From: CAWGMT01 sp963823675
GTDB lineage: Bacteria > Planctomycetota > Planctomycetia > Isosphaerales > Isosphaeraceae
NCBI GenBank assembly: GCA_963823675.1
Contig: CAWGMT010000008.1
Span: 1,302,001-1,366,000, forward strand
Reading direction: 5' to 3'
Length of the DNA: 64,000 nt
Below the pieces are notes generated by a model. That model ran no database searches. It saw only the letters and a program-made list of their open reading frames with translations, and was not told where the DNA came from. Position numbers and translations under genes: made by a program. This document shows, piece after piece, positions 29,058-39,130 of this stretch; positions within the stretch are counted from its first letter, which is position 1; each line of letters opens with the position of its first letter.

Positions 29058-32000
29058 GTGAAGCCGCCGCCATGCGAGTCTGAGGCCGTAGTCAGCCCGG
29101 GCGACACCTCGCGGGCGCTCCGTTTGGCTGCGCAGAGGGGTAATAACACCGGTCGGCGGTGGCTAGGGATCATCGGTCTTACGGCCATCCTGGCGATGCT
29201 GGGCTGGGTTGGCTGGTGGGCCTACTGGGCCCGGCGCTTCGAATCCGAGATTCCCCGGGTCAGGCAGCTCATGAATTCGGAGCGTTTCCGCGAGGCGAAG
29301 CAGTCGCTCTTGCGCCTGCCATCGCCCTGGGCACGCCAGCCTGAAGTCGTCTACCGGCTGGGGCTCTGCGAGCGCGCTCTGGGAAACATCCAGGCCGCGC
29401 TCGCTGCCTGGTCACGGGTCGATCTGCGCTCGATCTGGTCAGTTCAGGCCGGATTGGCCAAGGCCGGCGTCCTGGTCGCTGATCTCGGGCGGTTCAGCGA
29501 CGCCGAGACGCTGCTGGAGAGCTTGATGCGCGACCCGGGAGCGGCACGGGACGAGGTCCGGCACACGCTTTCGGAACTCTACTTCTGGGAGGGACGGCGC
29601 GGCGCGATGCGCCGCTTGCTCGAGCGCGACTACCGTTTGGTGGCCGATCCCGTCCTCGAGCTGCGCAATCACTGGCGGATTGATAACGCCGTGACCCTGC
29701 TCGAGAAGGTGCGCTGGGAGGTTGACCAGGCCTCGAGGCTGGCACCGGATGACGACCGGGTTCTGGTTGACTCAGGCGAGCTTGGCGACACAAACCGGCC
29801 GATTCGCGGAGGCCCTGGGCTGGCTCGACCGCTGTGTAGAGCGGCGGCCGCGTGATCCGGCCGTCTGGCGAGCCCGGCTCGACTGGGCGCGCGCTGCCGG
29901 CAACCTGGCCGAGTTGCGCCGTGCCGTGGCTTTTGTTCCCGCCGCAGAGCTCACCGAGTGCGAACGGCTCGAGCTGCGCGGCTGGCTGGCCTCCCGAATC
30001 GGCAACGCGCCGGCTGAGCGCGATGCGCTGGAACGGCTGGTTGCGATCGTACACGATCCGGCGGCGTTCGAGCGGCTCGCGGTGCTGGCGTGGGATACCG
30101 GCCAGCATGAGCGTGCGCGGGCCTTGCGCCGCCGCAAGGCCGAGCTCGATGCGGCCAAGAACCGGTACCGACTGCTGATGGAGGAATCGATCGGGCCCGA
30201 GCTTTTCACCGAGCTGGCCGGGCTGGCCGGATCGCTCGGCCGGCAATTCGAGGCGCAAGGCTGGTGGTCGCTACGCGCGCGCTCTGCTCCTGGAGACCAA
30301 CTGGCATCTCAAGCGGTTGCTCGGTTTGCCCATCAGCCCGAACCAGCGTCCGTCGGCGCCCAGGTCACGCTGGCCGAGCTCCTTTCGGAGCTCGATCCGG
30401 AATTGAAAACGGCGTCGACTCGCCCCCAGGCCCCGCAGCCGCCGCCTGGCGGCACGCTGCCACGTTTCGCCGACCGCGCCGAATCAGCCGGCCTTCGATT
30501 CGTCTTCGACAATGGGCGCTCGCGTCTCAGCCAGATTCCCGAGACGATGGCCGGCGGGGTTGGGCTCTTCGACTACGACGGCGATGGCTGGCTCGATGTC
30601 TATGTCGTGCAGGGAGGCGTCTTCCCGCCCAGGCCTGACCACCCCAACACGGGCGATCGACTCTTTCGGAATCGCGGCGACGGAACGTTCGAGGACGCGA
30701 GCGACCGGTCCGGCATCAGCCGGATGAAACGCGGCTTCGGGCTCGGAGTGACCGTCGGCGACATCGACAATGACGGACATCCTGACCTCTTCATCACGCG
30801 CTGGCGCGCCTACGCACTTCTGCGCAACCGGGGCGACGGGACCTTTGAAGACGTCACCGATCGCGCGGGTCTTGGGGGCGAGCGCGACTGGCCTAGCTCC
30901 GCCGCCTTTGCCGACCTCGACAACGACGGCGATCTTGACCTCTACGTCTGTCACTACCTCGTCTGGGACGCTAACCATCCGACCCTCTGTCCTCGCAAGA
31001 GGCGCGCCGCAGCCAATGAACGGGTCGATCCCGAGCAGCAGTACACCTATTGCAATCCCCGCTCCTTTGCCGCGCTCTCGGATCACCTCTTCCGTAATGA
31101 TGGCGGTCGATTTGTGGACGTCACGAAGGAAGCCGGCATCGTCGATCCCAATGGGCGCGGTCTGGGCGTCGTGGCGGCCGATCTTGACGAGGACGGTCGG
31201 GTCGACCTCTTCGTCGCCAACGACACGACGGCCAACTATCTCTGGCACAACCTGGGCGGCCTGAAGTTTGAGGAAGCGGGTGTCGCCAGCGGTATCGCCT
31301 GCAACGCCGACGGAGCCTTCCAGGCCGGGATGGGCACGGCTTGCGGCGACCTCGACGGCGATGGACTGCCCGACCTGTTAGTGACCAATTTCTACGGCGA
31401 ATCCACGACCTTCTTTCAAAACCTGGGCTCGGGAGCATTCACCGACCAAACTGTTGCGATCGGCCTGGCGGCCCCGAGCCGCTTCTTGCTCGGATTCGGG
31501 ATCGCGCTTCTGGACGCCGACAATGACGGCCGCCTCGACCTGGCGACGGCCAACGGCCATGTCAACGACGATCGCCCCAACTATCCCTACCAGATGCCTG
31601 CATCGCTCTTTCTGGGGGGCAAGGGCGGCCGCCTGACCGATGTGACCGCAGCGGCCGGAGAGCCGTGGACCGTGCCGCGGGTCGCCCGCGGGCTCGCCGT
31701 GGGCGATCTCGACAACGACGGCCGGATCGACGTCGTGCTCCTGCCAGAGCTGAGCCCGCTAGGCTATTTCCATAACCAGACGAAAGCAGGCCATGCAGTC
31801 GCGTTCGAGCTGGAGGGCACCCGGTCCAACCGTGATGCGATCGGCGCGGTCGTCACGCTCACGGCCGCGGGCCGTCGCCGCCGGGCCTGGCGCTATGGCG
31901 GCGGAAGCTACCAGTCGGCATCGGGCCCGCGCATCGACTTCGGCCTCGGCGACGACCGCATCGACCAGGTCGAGGTTGGCTGGCCGTCGGGCCGGGTCGA

Positions 32001-32091
32001 TCGTTACGGCCCGGTCGAGGCCGACCGATGCTATCGGCTCCGCGAGGGAGCGTCCCAGCCCGTCTTGCTGCGGAGCTTTCCGGGGCGATGA
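29058..32091 (+). CDS. TPR-CRTAC1 fusion: membrane TPR region plus FG-GAP/ASPIC-UnbV domain, one frame break
   Basis: About 1,010 residues if read across a break near 29760. The first frame (29058 to about 29760) gives a membrane helix (GIIGLTAILAMLGWVGWWAY) and TPR units; the second (about 29765 to 32091) continues TPRs (LATQTGRFAEALGWLDRCVE) and then FG-GAP repeats with calcium loops (DYDGDGWLDVYV, DIDNDGHPDLFI, DLDNDGDLDLYV, DADNDGRLDLAT) and a C-terminal ASPIC/UnbV domain (GTRSNRDAIGAVVTLTAAG, VEVGWPSGRV). The joint reads LAPDDDRV / WLTQASLA. A GTG at 29058 is proposed as start because the in-frame ATG 28899 lies inside the preceding TPR gene. The domain order combines the two neighbouring families of this region in one protein. 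Confidence 0.78.
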
Positions 32092-32173
32092 ACCGTACTT
32101 TGGGAGGATCTTGACATCGATTCTGGCGGTCCGCCGCCAAGCCGCAACCAATTGCATGATCGCCATTGATACC

Positions 32174-33199
32174 TTAGAAAAGCGCCGTCTCCTCCGGATA
32201 ACCCAGCATCAGGTTGAGGTTCTGGACCGCGACGCCGGCGGCTCCCTTGATGAGATTGTCAAGACACGCCAACACGAGGATCCGACCCCGCACCACCCGC
32301 AGCGCGATGTCGCAAAAGTTGGTGTGGGCCGTGTCCTTGGTCGCCGGCAAATGATCAACCACCCGGACAAACGCGCTCTTCTCGTAGAAGGATCGGTAGA
32401 GATCGACCAGCTCGTGCTCGATGGCCGTATGTTTGGGCTGGGCGTAGATCGTGGCGAAGATGCCTCGATCCATGGGGATCAAGTGCGGGGTGAAGATGAC
32501 TTCGACCGGTTCGCCCCGGCTGCTGGTTACATCGGTGAGCACCTGGTCGATCTCGGGCGTGTGGCGGTGCAGTCCGACGCTGTAGGCCGACACGTTCTCG
32601 TTGCACTCGGGGAAGTGGTACGTCAGCTTCGGAGCGCGTCCCGCGCCCGATACGCCACTCTTGGCATCGATGATGATGCCCTTGCGTTCGATCAAGTCCT
32701 CGGCGATCAACGGGGCCAAGGCCAGGATGCTCGTGGAGGTGTAGCAACCGGGGTTGGCGACCAGGTCGACCCGCGGGATTCGCTCCCGAAACAGCTCGGG
32801 CAGTCCGTACGCCGCCGACCGCAATCCCTCGGGATCAGTATGCACATGGCCGTACCAGTCCGCGTAGACCTGGGGATCGTGCAAGCGATAATCGGCGCTC
32901 AGGTCGATGACCCGCACCCCTCGCTGCCGTAATGCAGGTACGACGGCCATGCTGGCGGTATGCGGCAGGGCGAGAAAGGCAAACGACGCACGTTCGGCGA
33001 TCCGGTCCGGGTCGAATGCCTCGCAGGAAAGTGCGATTCGCCCCGCCAGGCTGGGGTGCAACGCCGAGAGCCGGGGCGACTCATCCTGGCGCGAAGTTGC
33101 GGCAGCAATTCCCACGGATGGATGACCGAGCAGAATTCGGATCAACTCACGGGCCGCGTATCCCGAGGCCCCGATGATCGCCACGCCGACCTTGGTCAT
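32174..33199 (-). CDS. argC: N-acetyl-gamma-glutamyl-phosphate reductase
   Basis: 341 residues, full length. ArgC reduces N-acetyl-glutamyl-phosphate to the semialdehyde with NADPH, the third step of arginine synthesis. The N-terminal Rossmann motif GASGYAARELIRIL, the catalytic cysteine in VANPGCYTSTSILAL, the SGVSGAGRAPK loop and the HRHTPEI region are all present, as is the C-terminal DNLIKGAAGVAVQNLNLMLG. Start ATG 33199 directly precedes the Rossmann strand. It stands alone here, with no other arg genes in the window, and is convergent with the CRTAC1 gene. The frame is unbroken. Confidence 0.96.
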   Translation of the reverse strand: MTKVGVAIIGASGYAARELIRILLGHPSVGIAAATSRQDESPRLSALHPSLAGRIALSCEAFDPDRIAERASFAFLALPHTASMAVVPALRQRGVRVIDLSADYRLHDPQVYADWYGHVHTDPEGLRSAAYGLPELFRERIPRVDLVANPGCYTSTSILALAPLIAEDLIERKGIIIDAKSGVSGAGRAPKLTYHFPECNENVSAYSVGLHRHTPEIDQVLTDVTSSRGEPVEVIFTPHLIPMDRGIFATIYAQPKHTAIEHELVDLYRSFYEKSAFVRVVDHLPATKDTAHTNFCDIALRVVRGRILVLACLDNLIKGAAGVAVQNLNLMLGYPEETALF

Positions 33200-33233
33200 T
33201 GCTACAGCCTCGGTCGAGCGGTGCCGACCTGAC

Positions 33234-33477
33234 GAGTAAGAGTAAGAGTAAGACTAAGATTAAGATTGAGATTAAGATTAAGATTAACAGGGGGTCAACT
33301 TACCTTTCGCCACCAGAATGTCCAGGGCGGCTGCGCACTCCTGCGCGGAGCCGTGGGCGGTTTCAAGGGATTTCCTGAGACAGGTTGACGAGTCCTCCTC
33401 TCGGGTCCTGCTCCTAATCCTGATCTTGCTCTTAATCCTCTTCCTGATCGTAATCCTCATCTTAATCCTGCTCTTCC
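33234..33477. repeat. two GATTAA-type hexamer tracts in inverse orientation
   Basis: 33234-33289 is a purine-rich tract of AGTAAG and GATTAA hexamers on the plus strand. 33405-33477 is the complementary type (CTTAATCCT, CTGATC, CTCATCTTAATCC) on the same strand, so the two can pair imperfectly around a spacer of about 115 nt. The stop codon of the YfhO-like gene (TAA, 33462-33464) falls inside the second tract. This looks like slippage-generated low-complexity sequence. Confidence 0.7.
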
Positions 33478-36130
33478 GCGAGATTCGGCCTGCTTATTGT
33501 CTCCCCGCTCATGGATACGCGTGAATCGAAGGTTGGCGGAACACCCGTGCCGTTCCACAATGCATATGCCGACCGGAATCCCAGATACACCGCGAGCGTC
33601 ATCCAGCACACCCAGGTGAGGACTGAGATTGCCAAGCCGACGGACACGTCCCGCGCGTCGTAGGTCAATCGTAACACCAAGCGGCCGGGGCGGGGAATCT
33701 CGACCCGTTGCCAGCCGCCCGGCTCGTCCTTCTTGTGGAAAGTCGGCAGGATCTCAGCCTCGCCATAGTCTCTCCCCGCCAGGTCGAGCCAGTGGGCCTT
33801 CCACTGTGGATCAAAAAGCTGTGAGACGATCACCCATCCCGTCTCGGCGGCGTTGACCCGGACGGTCATTTCTTCCGGGCGGGGCGATTCGGCCTCCAGG
33901 GCCTCGGCCGTGTCGAAAATCGGCAGGATCTCTCGTGGATCGCCCGACCATGCCTCCAGTACGGCGGAGTCGCGGAGCCGGTCCGAACTCACGAACCATG
34001 CACGAGCCGTGGCTGCGCCACAGTCCAGGACACGGAATGCCGTTACCCAGTTCGCCTGCTCCGCAGCCCACTGCTGCTCGAACAGCCAACCGGCCAGTGC
34101 GGAATCAGCAATTTGTTCCCGCGCTTCGTCGGTTCGCAAGAGCACGTGTTCCGTGCGATTCTCGACGGGGTCGAAGACCCGGATGCTGGTTCCCGTCGCC
34201 CGCAGCGCTCGGCGCACCAGCGGCTCGAAGACCGGACCATTCAGCGGCTGCTGCGCGAGTGTGGTCAAAGAGCCGACGGCCGGAAGATCGAGCGTTCGGT
34301 AGGCTGAGATCGGTGCCAGCCCGATCAGCATCGGCAGGTTCCGCAGCCGTCTGTCGGCGATCCTCGATCCCCTCGGTTCCCGCGCAGCCGCGCCAGGACG
34401 GGGCTTTGCTCCACCAACGGACGAAGCGGTCCGACGTCAAGCAGCCGGTGCTGGCCCAAAGCGCATAAATCGAGAACGGTGATGACGATCAGCGCCGGCC
34501 TGGCGGCCCGCGCGGAGAGCCCGCCCTTCCCACCGTTCCAGCCCAGCCACCCGAGAATCAGGAGCAGCAGGGCCGTCTCGCCCAGTTCCTTGCCGTAGAT
34601 CCAGCCGCGCTCCGTGGCGAAGACCCTGCCGGCCGGCTGCTTCTGGAGCACGACCGCCTGGCTAAGCCCCGGCGGCAGCCGTGGGTCGGGCTGGGGCTGC
34701 CGCGCCGCGGCCACGACGGCTGTGAAGCTGGGATCACCGCTCCAGGGGAGCGCGCGAAAGACTTGCTGGAACCCGCGAGTGATGCCGGGCCACCCCGGCT
34801 CCGGCGTGCACGAAAGCGCGAGCTCCATCACTCCCACGACCAGCAGCACCCACACCGTCGCGATCATCACGAACCAGACCAGCGAACGGCCGATGCGCGG
34901 CCACGCCTGCCAGCGATCGAAGCCCTTTCCAGCCAGTATCGCCAGGGCCAGCGCGGTCATGAGCCCCCAGCGCGCCGGCGCTCGAAAAAACGAGAAACCC
35001 CAGATCTTGATCAGGTAATGAAACCCGGGGGCGTAAGGCCCGAGACTCAGGACGAGCCCGAGGAGCGCCATGATGGCCAGAAAGCGGACCGCCCTTTCGC
35101 GGCGGAACTCGCGAATCATGGCCGCCCAGGCCAGAAACAACGGCACGAGCCCGACATACCCCAGTAACTCCTCCGGCGAGGTATGAAAGGGGTCCCAGAC
35201 CAGGGGCCGCCACAGCGGCGAGCGGTGAAACAACCCCGGCGCAATCCAATTCACAAGATGGAAGGGAGTGGCCGCGAAGCCGGACAGATACTCAAAATCG
35301 CGCTGGCTGGCGGCAAGTCCTGCCAGCCGCGCCGTCGGCAAGAGTTGGAGCGCGGCCAGGGGAAACACGGCGAGCGCGGCCAGCACGATGACGCAAGGCC
35401 GCCGCCAGTCGAGCGCCGATTGGTTCGCCTCGCCTGAGTTTCGGCCAGCCAGGCAGGCCAACCCTTGCTCGACCACAGCCCATACGACCATCAGGGCGAT
35501 GACGAATTGGGTCTGAAACGCCAGTTGAAAGTGCCCGGGCAGGACCTGAAGGACCAGCACCACGCTCAGAATCAGCGGCGACCAAGGTTTCAAGGCTCGT
35601 CCTGGCATGAGAATGGACCACGCCAGGCCAAGAGCCCACGGCATCCAGCTCCCTGTGGTATAACCCCACGGGTGCGCCAGATGGATCAGGAAGAACCCGG
35701 AGGTTGACCAGGCGAACGCAGCCAGCGCCGACCCCATGCGGGAGACGCCGAGCCGGCCGGCCGCCCAAAACACCCCCAGCCCACCCCACAGTGTGTGAAT
35801 GACCAGGCTGAGCGTGTAGGCGGTTTCCGTGTCAAAACAGCCATACAGAACCCAGTGGATCGGGTAATACACCCCCATCTGGCTCTCTGCCAGACCCGGA
35901 AAACCATAGCCCCACAAGTCGTTCCAGACCGGCAGCCGCCCGCTATGGAGCGACTGGCTGAAAAAACCCATCAGTCCCAAGAAAAAATGAGTGACGTCTC
36001 CCCCGACCAGCATCTTGCCCCCGACGCCGATCGGCCAGAGCCACACCAACAACACCACGATCACGCCTGCCGGCCCCAAGGCGCCGGTCCCGAGCTTCCG
36101 CGAGGCCAGCCCAAAAGGAGTTGACCTCAC
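33462..36130 (-). CDS. YfhO-like multi-pass membrane protein, one frame break
   Basis: About 889 residues read across a break near 34385. The first frame (36130 to about 34390) has around eleven hydrophobic helices and the YfhO-type N-terminus VGGDVTHFFLGL followed by PVWNDLWGYGFPG. The second (about 34385 to 33462) continues with RIADRRLRNLPMLIGLAPIS, a soluble extracellular-type domain, and a final helix near the C-terminus (VGLAISVLTWVCWMTLAVYL). The join, LARLR / EPRGSRIADRRL, reproduces the family's usual sequence flow, so the break is probably an indel artefact. YfhO proteins are GT-C-fold membrane enzymes implicated in glycosylating cell-surface polymers. Divergent from csrA. Confidence 0.8.
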
Positions 36131-36474
36131 AATTCCCTCCTTAGTTACCGTGCTTTTCCAAATTCACAGGAATGGGCCGGTGTCTTCACTGCTCGCGAGG
36201 GTGGAGCAGACGGACTCGAGGAATTTTTTTCAAATCCCGCTTCGATTTTACACTTCAATCCGCAAGATCTGGAGATTCGAATTTCACTGCCCGAGCGGTT
36301 TGGCGTGGATTCGTTGGTCTTTTTTGACGCTACGATGTGACCTCGCTCTGAGCCGGACTGCTCTTGGCACGAAAGCTGCGTTCGGGTTCGCCACGATCAG
36401 AGCGTCGCGGCATTACTGGCGCGTTCCGAGGCGATCGCGCTTCGGAACGAACTCAACTCACGGAGGAGGGAATC
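36131..36474. other. divergent control region of the YfhO-like gene and csrA
   Basis: 344 bp between divergent genes. It contains runs of A/T (around 36220-36260 and 36310-36330), a sigma-54-like promoter at 36365-36379 pointing at csrA, and a GGAGGAGGG ribosome site before csrA. No gene was recognised. Confidence 0.6.
36365..36379 (+). promoter_or_regulatory. sigma-54 (RpoN)-type promoter upstream of csrA
   Basis: TGGCACGAAAGCTGC contains the -24 GG and -12 GC dinucleotides exactly 10 nt apart, as sigma-54 promoters require (consensus TGGCAC-N5-TTGC; only the first T of TTGC differs). Transcription would begin near 36391, giving a leader of about 84 nt before the csrA ATG. Such promoters need an enhancer-binding ATPase; none is encoded in the window. 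Confidence 0.5.
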
Positions 36475-36663
36475 ATGTTAGTGCTGAGCAGGAAGCTCGG
36501 TCAGAGCTTTCGAGTCGGGCCTGATGTTCGCGTGACCGTTGTCAAGATCGACCGCAATTCGGTGCGAATCGGGATTGACGCGCCTGACGATGTATCGGTC
36601 CAGCGCCAGGAGATCGTCTTCGAGCTCCCTCAGGTCCACTCGCTTGAAGCCGGCGCCGCCTGA
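36475..36663 (+). CDS. csrA: carbon storage regulator CsrA
   Basis: 62 residues, the normal CsrA length. The sequence MLVLSRKLGQSF, the VRVTVVKIDRNSVRIGIDAP strands and the QRQEIVFEL end match this dimeric RNA-binding regulator, which blocks or stabilises target mRNAs at GGA motifs. The start at 36475 has a strong GGAGGAGGG site. The gene is monocistronic, with a sigma-54-like promoter 100 nt upstream and a repeat array downstream. In other bacteria CsrA controls carbon flux, motility and attachment. The adjacent glycerate kinase may be a metabolic neighbour by chance. Confidence 0.96.
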   Translation: MLVLSRKLGQSFRVGPDVRVTVVKIDRNSVRIGIDAPDDVSVQRQEIVFELPQVHSLEAGAA

Positions 36664-36745
36664 GGTCACTCAACCGCGCTGGTTACGCACGCGGCGGTTG
36701 GACCGGCGTGCGCCAATCGATTATGCTTGCATGAGCGTGACTGAA

Positions 36746-36831
36746 GTAGTCATCACGCTCCGCGTGATGGTGCTAAGTAGTCGTCACGCTCCGCGTGATG
36801 GTATTAAGTAGTCATCACGCTCCGCGTGATG
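36746..36831. repeat. short palindromic repeat array (three copies)
   Basis: Units at 36746-36769, 36777-36800 and 36808-36831 share the palindrome CATCACGCTCCGCGTGATG (second copy with CGTCACG). Each is preceded by AAGTAGT-type sequence and separated by 7 nt. They are the same family as the array at 21659-21740, again placed in the gap behind a gene. The short spacing excludes CRISPR. Confidence 0.85.
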
Positions 36832-36895
36832 GTTCTTCTTCTGAGATCGATGGTCACGGAGCCCCTGCACTGGCATCATGATTGGGCCGTTGACG

Positions 36896-38056
36896 ATGCG
36901 GGTGGTGATTGCCCCAGACAAGTTCAAGGGGAGCTTGACGGCCCTGAAGGCCGCCCAGGCGATGGTGCGCGGCGTCGCCGCCGCCTGGCCTGAAGCGTCG
37001 ATCGATCAGGTGCCGATGGCCGATGGCGGTGAGGGCACCGTCGCCGCGCTGGTGGCCGCGACCGGCGGCACATACGAAGCGGCCACAGTGACCGGTCCGC
37101 TGGGAGAGCGGGTCGTCGCATTTTACGGTCTTCTCGGTGACGGGACGACCGCCGTCATCGAGATGGCGACCGCCTCGGGCTTGGTCCTGGTATCCCCCGA
37201 GCGGCGAAACCCCCTGGCGACGACGACACGGGGAACCGGCGAGCTCTTGCTGACGGCGATCCGCCATGGTGCGCGCCGGCTGATCGTTGGGATCGGCGGC
37301 AGCGCGACCAACGACGGCGGCGCCGGGTTGGCCCAGGCACTCGGGTACCGGCTCCTGGATCGCGACGGCCACGAACTCGGACCGGGTGGCGGCAATTTGG
37401 GCCAGCTTGAGCGCATCGATCCGGCCGGCCGAAGGTCGGAGCTGGAATCGATCCAGGTTGACGTGGCTTGCGACGTGACGAACCCGCTCTGTGGCCCACA
37501 CGGCGCATCGGCGGTTTACGGCCCGCAGAAGGGAGCCACTCCCGCCATGGTTCTGGCGCTCGACGCCAACCTGGCTCATTTCGCGGCGATCGTCGAGCGC
37601 GACCTGGGTGCCTTGATCCTCAACTTATCCGGCTCGGGGGCCGCGGGAGGGCTCGGTGGGGGATTGGTGGCCTTCGCCAACGGCAAGCTCCAGCGAGGCG
37701 TCAACCTGATCATCGATGCCGTCAAGCTGAGGGAACGCCTGAGGAGCGCCGATCTTTGTCTGACGGGCGAGGGCGCGATCGACGCCCAGAGCGCGTTCGG
37801 CAAAACCGCCGTGGGCGTGGGCCGGTTAGCCCGGTCGCTGGGTTGTCCCACGCTGGCCCTGGCCGGTTCTATCGGCCCCGGCGCCGAGGCCGTACTCGAA
37901 CAGGGCATCGACGCTTATTTCAGCATCTGCTCGGGGCCGATGAGCCTGGAGCGGGCCGTGGCGGACGCCGAGGAACTGCTGCGGAGAGCGACGGAGCAGG
38001 TGGTGAGGGGGTTCCTGGCCGAACGGAGGCGGGGCCAAGGGAAAAGAAGTGGATAA
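36896..38056 (+). CDS. glycerate kinase (type I, GarK/GlxK family)
   Basis: About 386 residues from the ATG at 36896 (MRVVIAPDKFKGSLTA is the family's conserved start); an in-frame ATG at 36878 would add six residues. It phosphorylates D-glycerate with ATP to 2-phosphoglycerate. Conserved blocks: MADGGEGT, ASGLVLVSPERRNPL, GIGGSATNDGGAGLAQALGY, DVTNPLCGPHGAS, QKGA and LCLTGEGAIDAQS. The frame is intact. It follows the csrA repeat array and has no obvious operon partner. The substrate specificity follows from the family rather than from the context. Confidence 0.93.
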   Translation: MRVVIAPDKFKGSLTALKAAQAMVRGVAAAWPEASIDQVPMADGGEGTVAALVAATGGTYEAATVTGPLGERVVAFYGLLGDGTTAVIEMATASGLVLVSPERRNPLATTTRGTGELLLTAIRHGARRLIVGIGGSATNDGGAGLAQALGYRLLDRDGHELGPGGGNLGQLERIDPAGRRSELESIQVDVACDVTNPLCGPHGASAVYGPQKGATPAMVLALDANLAHFAAIVERDLGALILNLSGSGAAGGLGGGLVAFANGKLQRGVNLIIDAVKLRERLRSADLCLTGEGAIDAQSAFGKTAVGVGRLARSLGCPTLALAGSIGPGAEAVLEQGIDAYFSICSGPMSLERAVADAEELLRRATEQVVRGFLAERRRGQGKRSG

Positions 38057-38143
38057 GTCCAGTGTTTCCCACCGCTGCGCCGGTTACCGGGCCACTCGTC
38101 TTTGTCCCCGAAGTGGAATCACGCCGGGTTTCGTGCCGTTGCC

Positions 38144-38737
38144 TCAGAATAGGTAACCGAAGTGATCGTTCAGGAACTCTAAGATTCCATCCCTGGTAAA
38201 GGCTATGGCGTGCATATCGACCCCGCCGGGGTGCACGTTTGATGGGTCGCGATTACCTTCGGAGATCAGTTCTTGGGCTCGGCTGGCGGCTGCGGACAGA
38301 GCTTCGGCCCGAGTCCACGCAAAGCGGCGGGAAGAATAGTCCCCACACTCGTCGATGACCTGTGTCTCGAAGAGGGTGAGGACTGGAGCGTCGGCGGCAC
38401 GATGTCCAAGGAACCCGGCCACGACACGCGATTCTCCCGCTTCGCTCTCGGTGATTGTGCCCTTGGCGGACGTCTCGTCGATGTGATCGACGATCTCCGT
38501 ACCCTTGCTGACGTGCTTCAGACCAACGACCGACCTATTGCGCATGTCGGTGTAGTCGAGCGGACTCGCGGTCGGCTCGCGCTCGATCAATGCCGGATCA
38601 GTCAAAGCGAAAGCTCGGCGGGCCTCGACGATACGTGGCTCGTCTGGCCAAGCCTCCCCGGTATAGCCCTCATCGACGAGCGCAAGCATGCCTTTCAGGG
38701 TATGCCTGAGTAGGGCGATTCGTTGCTCGTTGGTCAT
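38144..38737 (-). CDS. hypothetical protein
   Basis: About 197 residues from the ATG at 38737 (MTNEQRIALLRHTLKGML); an upstream ATG at 38758 is possible. The protein is acidic and soluble without a signal peptide or membrane segment. It reads consistently as coding (helical N-terminus, a SVVGLKHVSKGTEIVDHIDE segment, and ALSAAASRAQELISEGN near the end) but no family was recognised. It lies alone between glycerate kinase and the lower-GC DUF262-HEPN pair, on the opposite strand to both, so it may be part of the same variable locus. Confidence 0.55.
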   Translation of the reverse strand: MTNEQRIALLRHTLKGMLALVDEGYTGEAWPDEPRIVEARRAFALTDPALIEREPTASPLDYTDMRNRSVVGLKHVSKGTEIVDHIDETSAKGTITESEAGESRVVAGFLGHRAADAPVLTLFETQVIDECGDYSSRRFAWTRAEALSAAASRAQELISEGNRDPSNVHPGGVDMHAIAFTRDGILEFLNDHFGYLF

Positions 38738-39130
38738 GGCACTAACATTCCTCCCCAAAGTTAATGCGATGTCCTCGGTGTCCCGCTCAACGCGAAGCCC
38801 GACGCTGGAGTCGTCCTCCTAATCTAATGCGTACACACCCTCATCATCGCCTGGTGGTGGCCCGTGGTCAAACGGCTCGCGCGGCTACTCCAATTCGCCA
38901 GCGGCGGCGAAGGCGTCGCGCGGTCGCGGAGGTGTCCCACTCGCAATTGAGGCGAGGGCTTCAGAACCGTTGACCGGCAGCGCAGATGGCCAAGGTCGAT
39001 GGTGGTCGGGTCGCAATCTAGGCTCGGCAGACTTGGTTGGGACGTTGCTTCGCAGGTCGGATCAGCTAATCTATGATGTTGGGGAGAGAAACGCGATTCG
39101 ACACATGGAGCCGCATTACGCGGACTGGGT
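38738..39130. other. intergenic region upstream of the DUF262-HEPN pair
   Basis: 393 bp with no supported gene. It should hold the promoters of the hypothetical gene (minus) and of DUF262 (plus). Composition shifts towards A/T near 39050-39130, where the DUF262 locus begins. No direct repeats, tRNA or integrase that would mark an island edge were seen. Confidence 0.5.

Noticed and set aside
21659..36831. Possible CRISPR arrays at the two short-repeat clusters
   Set aside because: Units are separated by only 7 nt and spacers are similar to each other; there are no cas genes. They are palindromic intergenic repeats.
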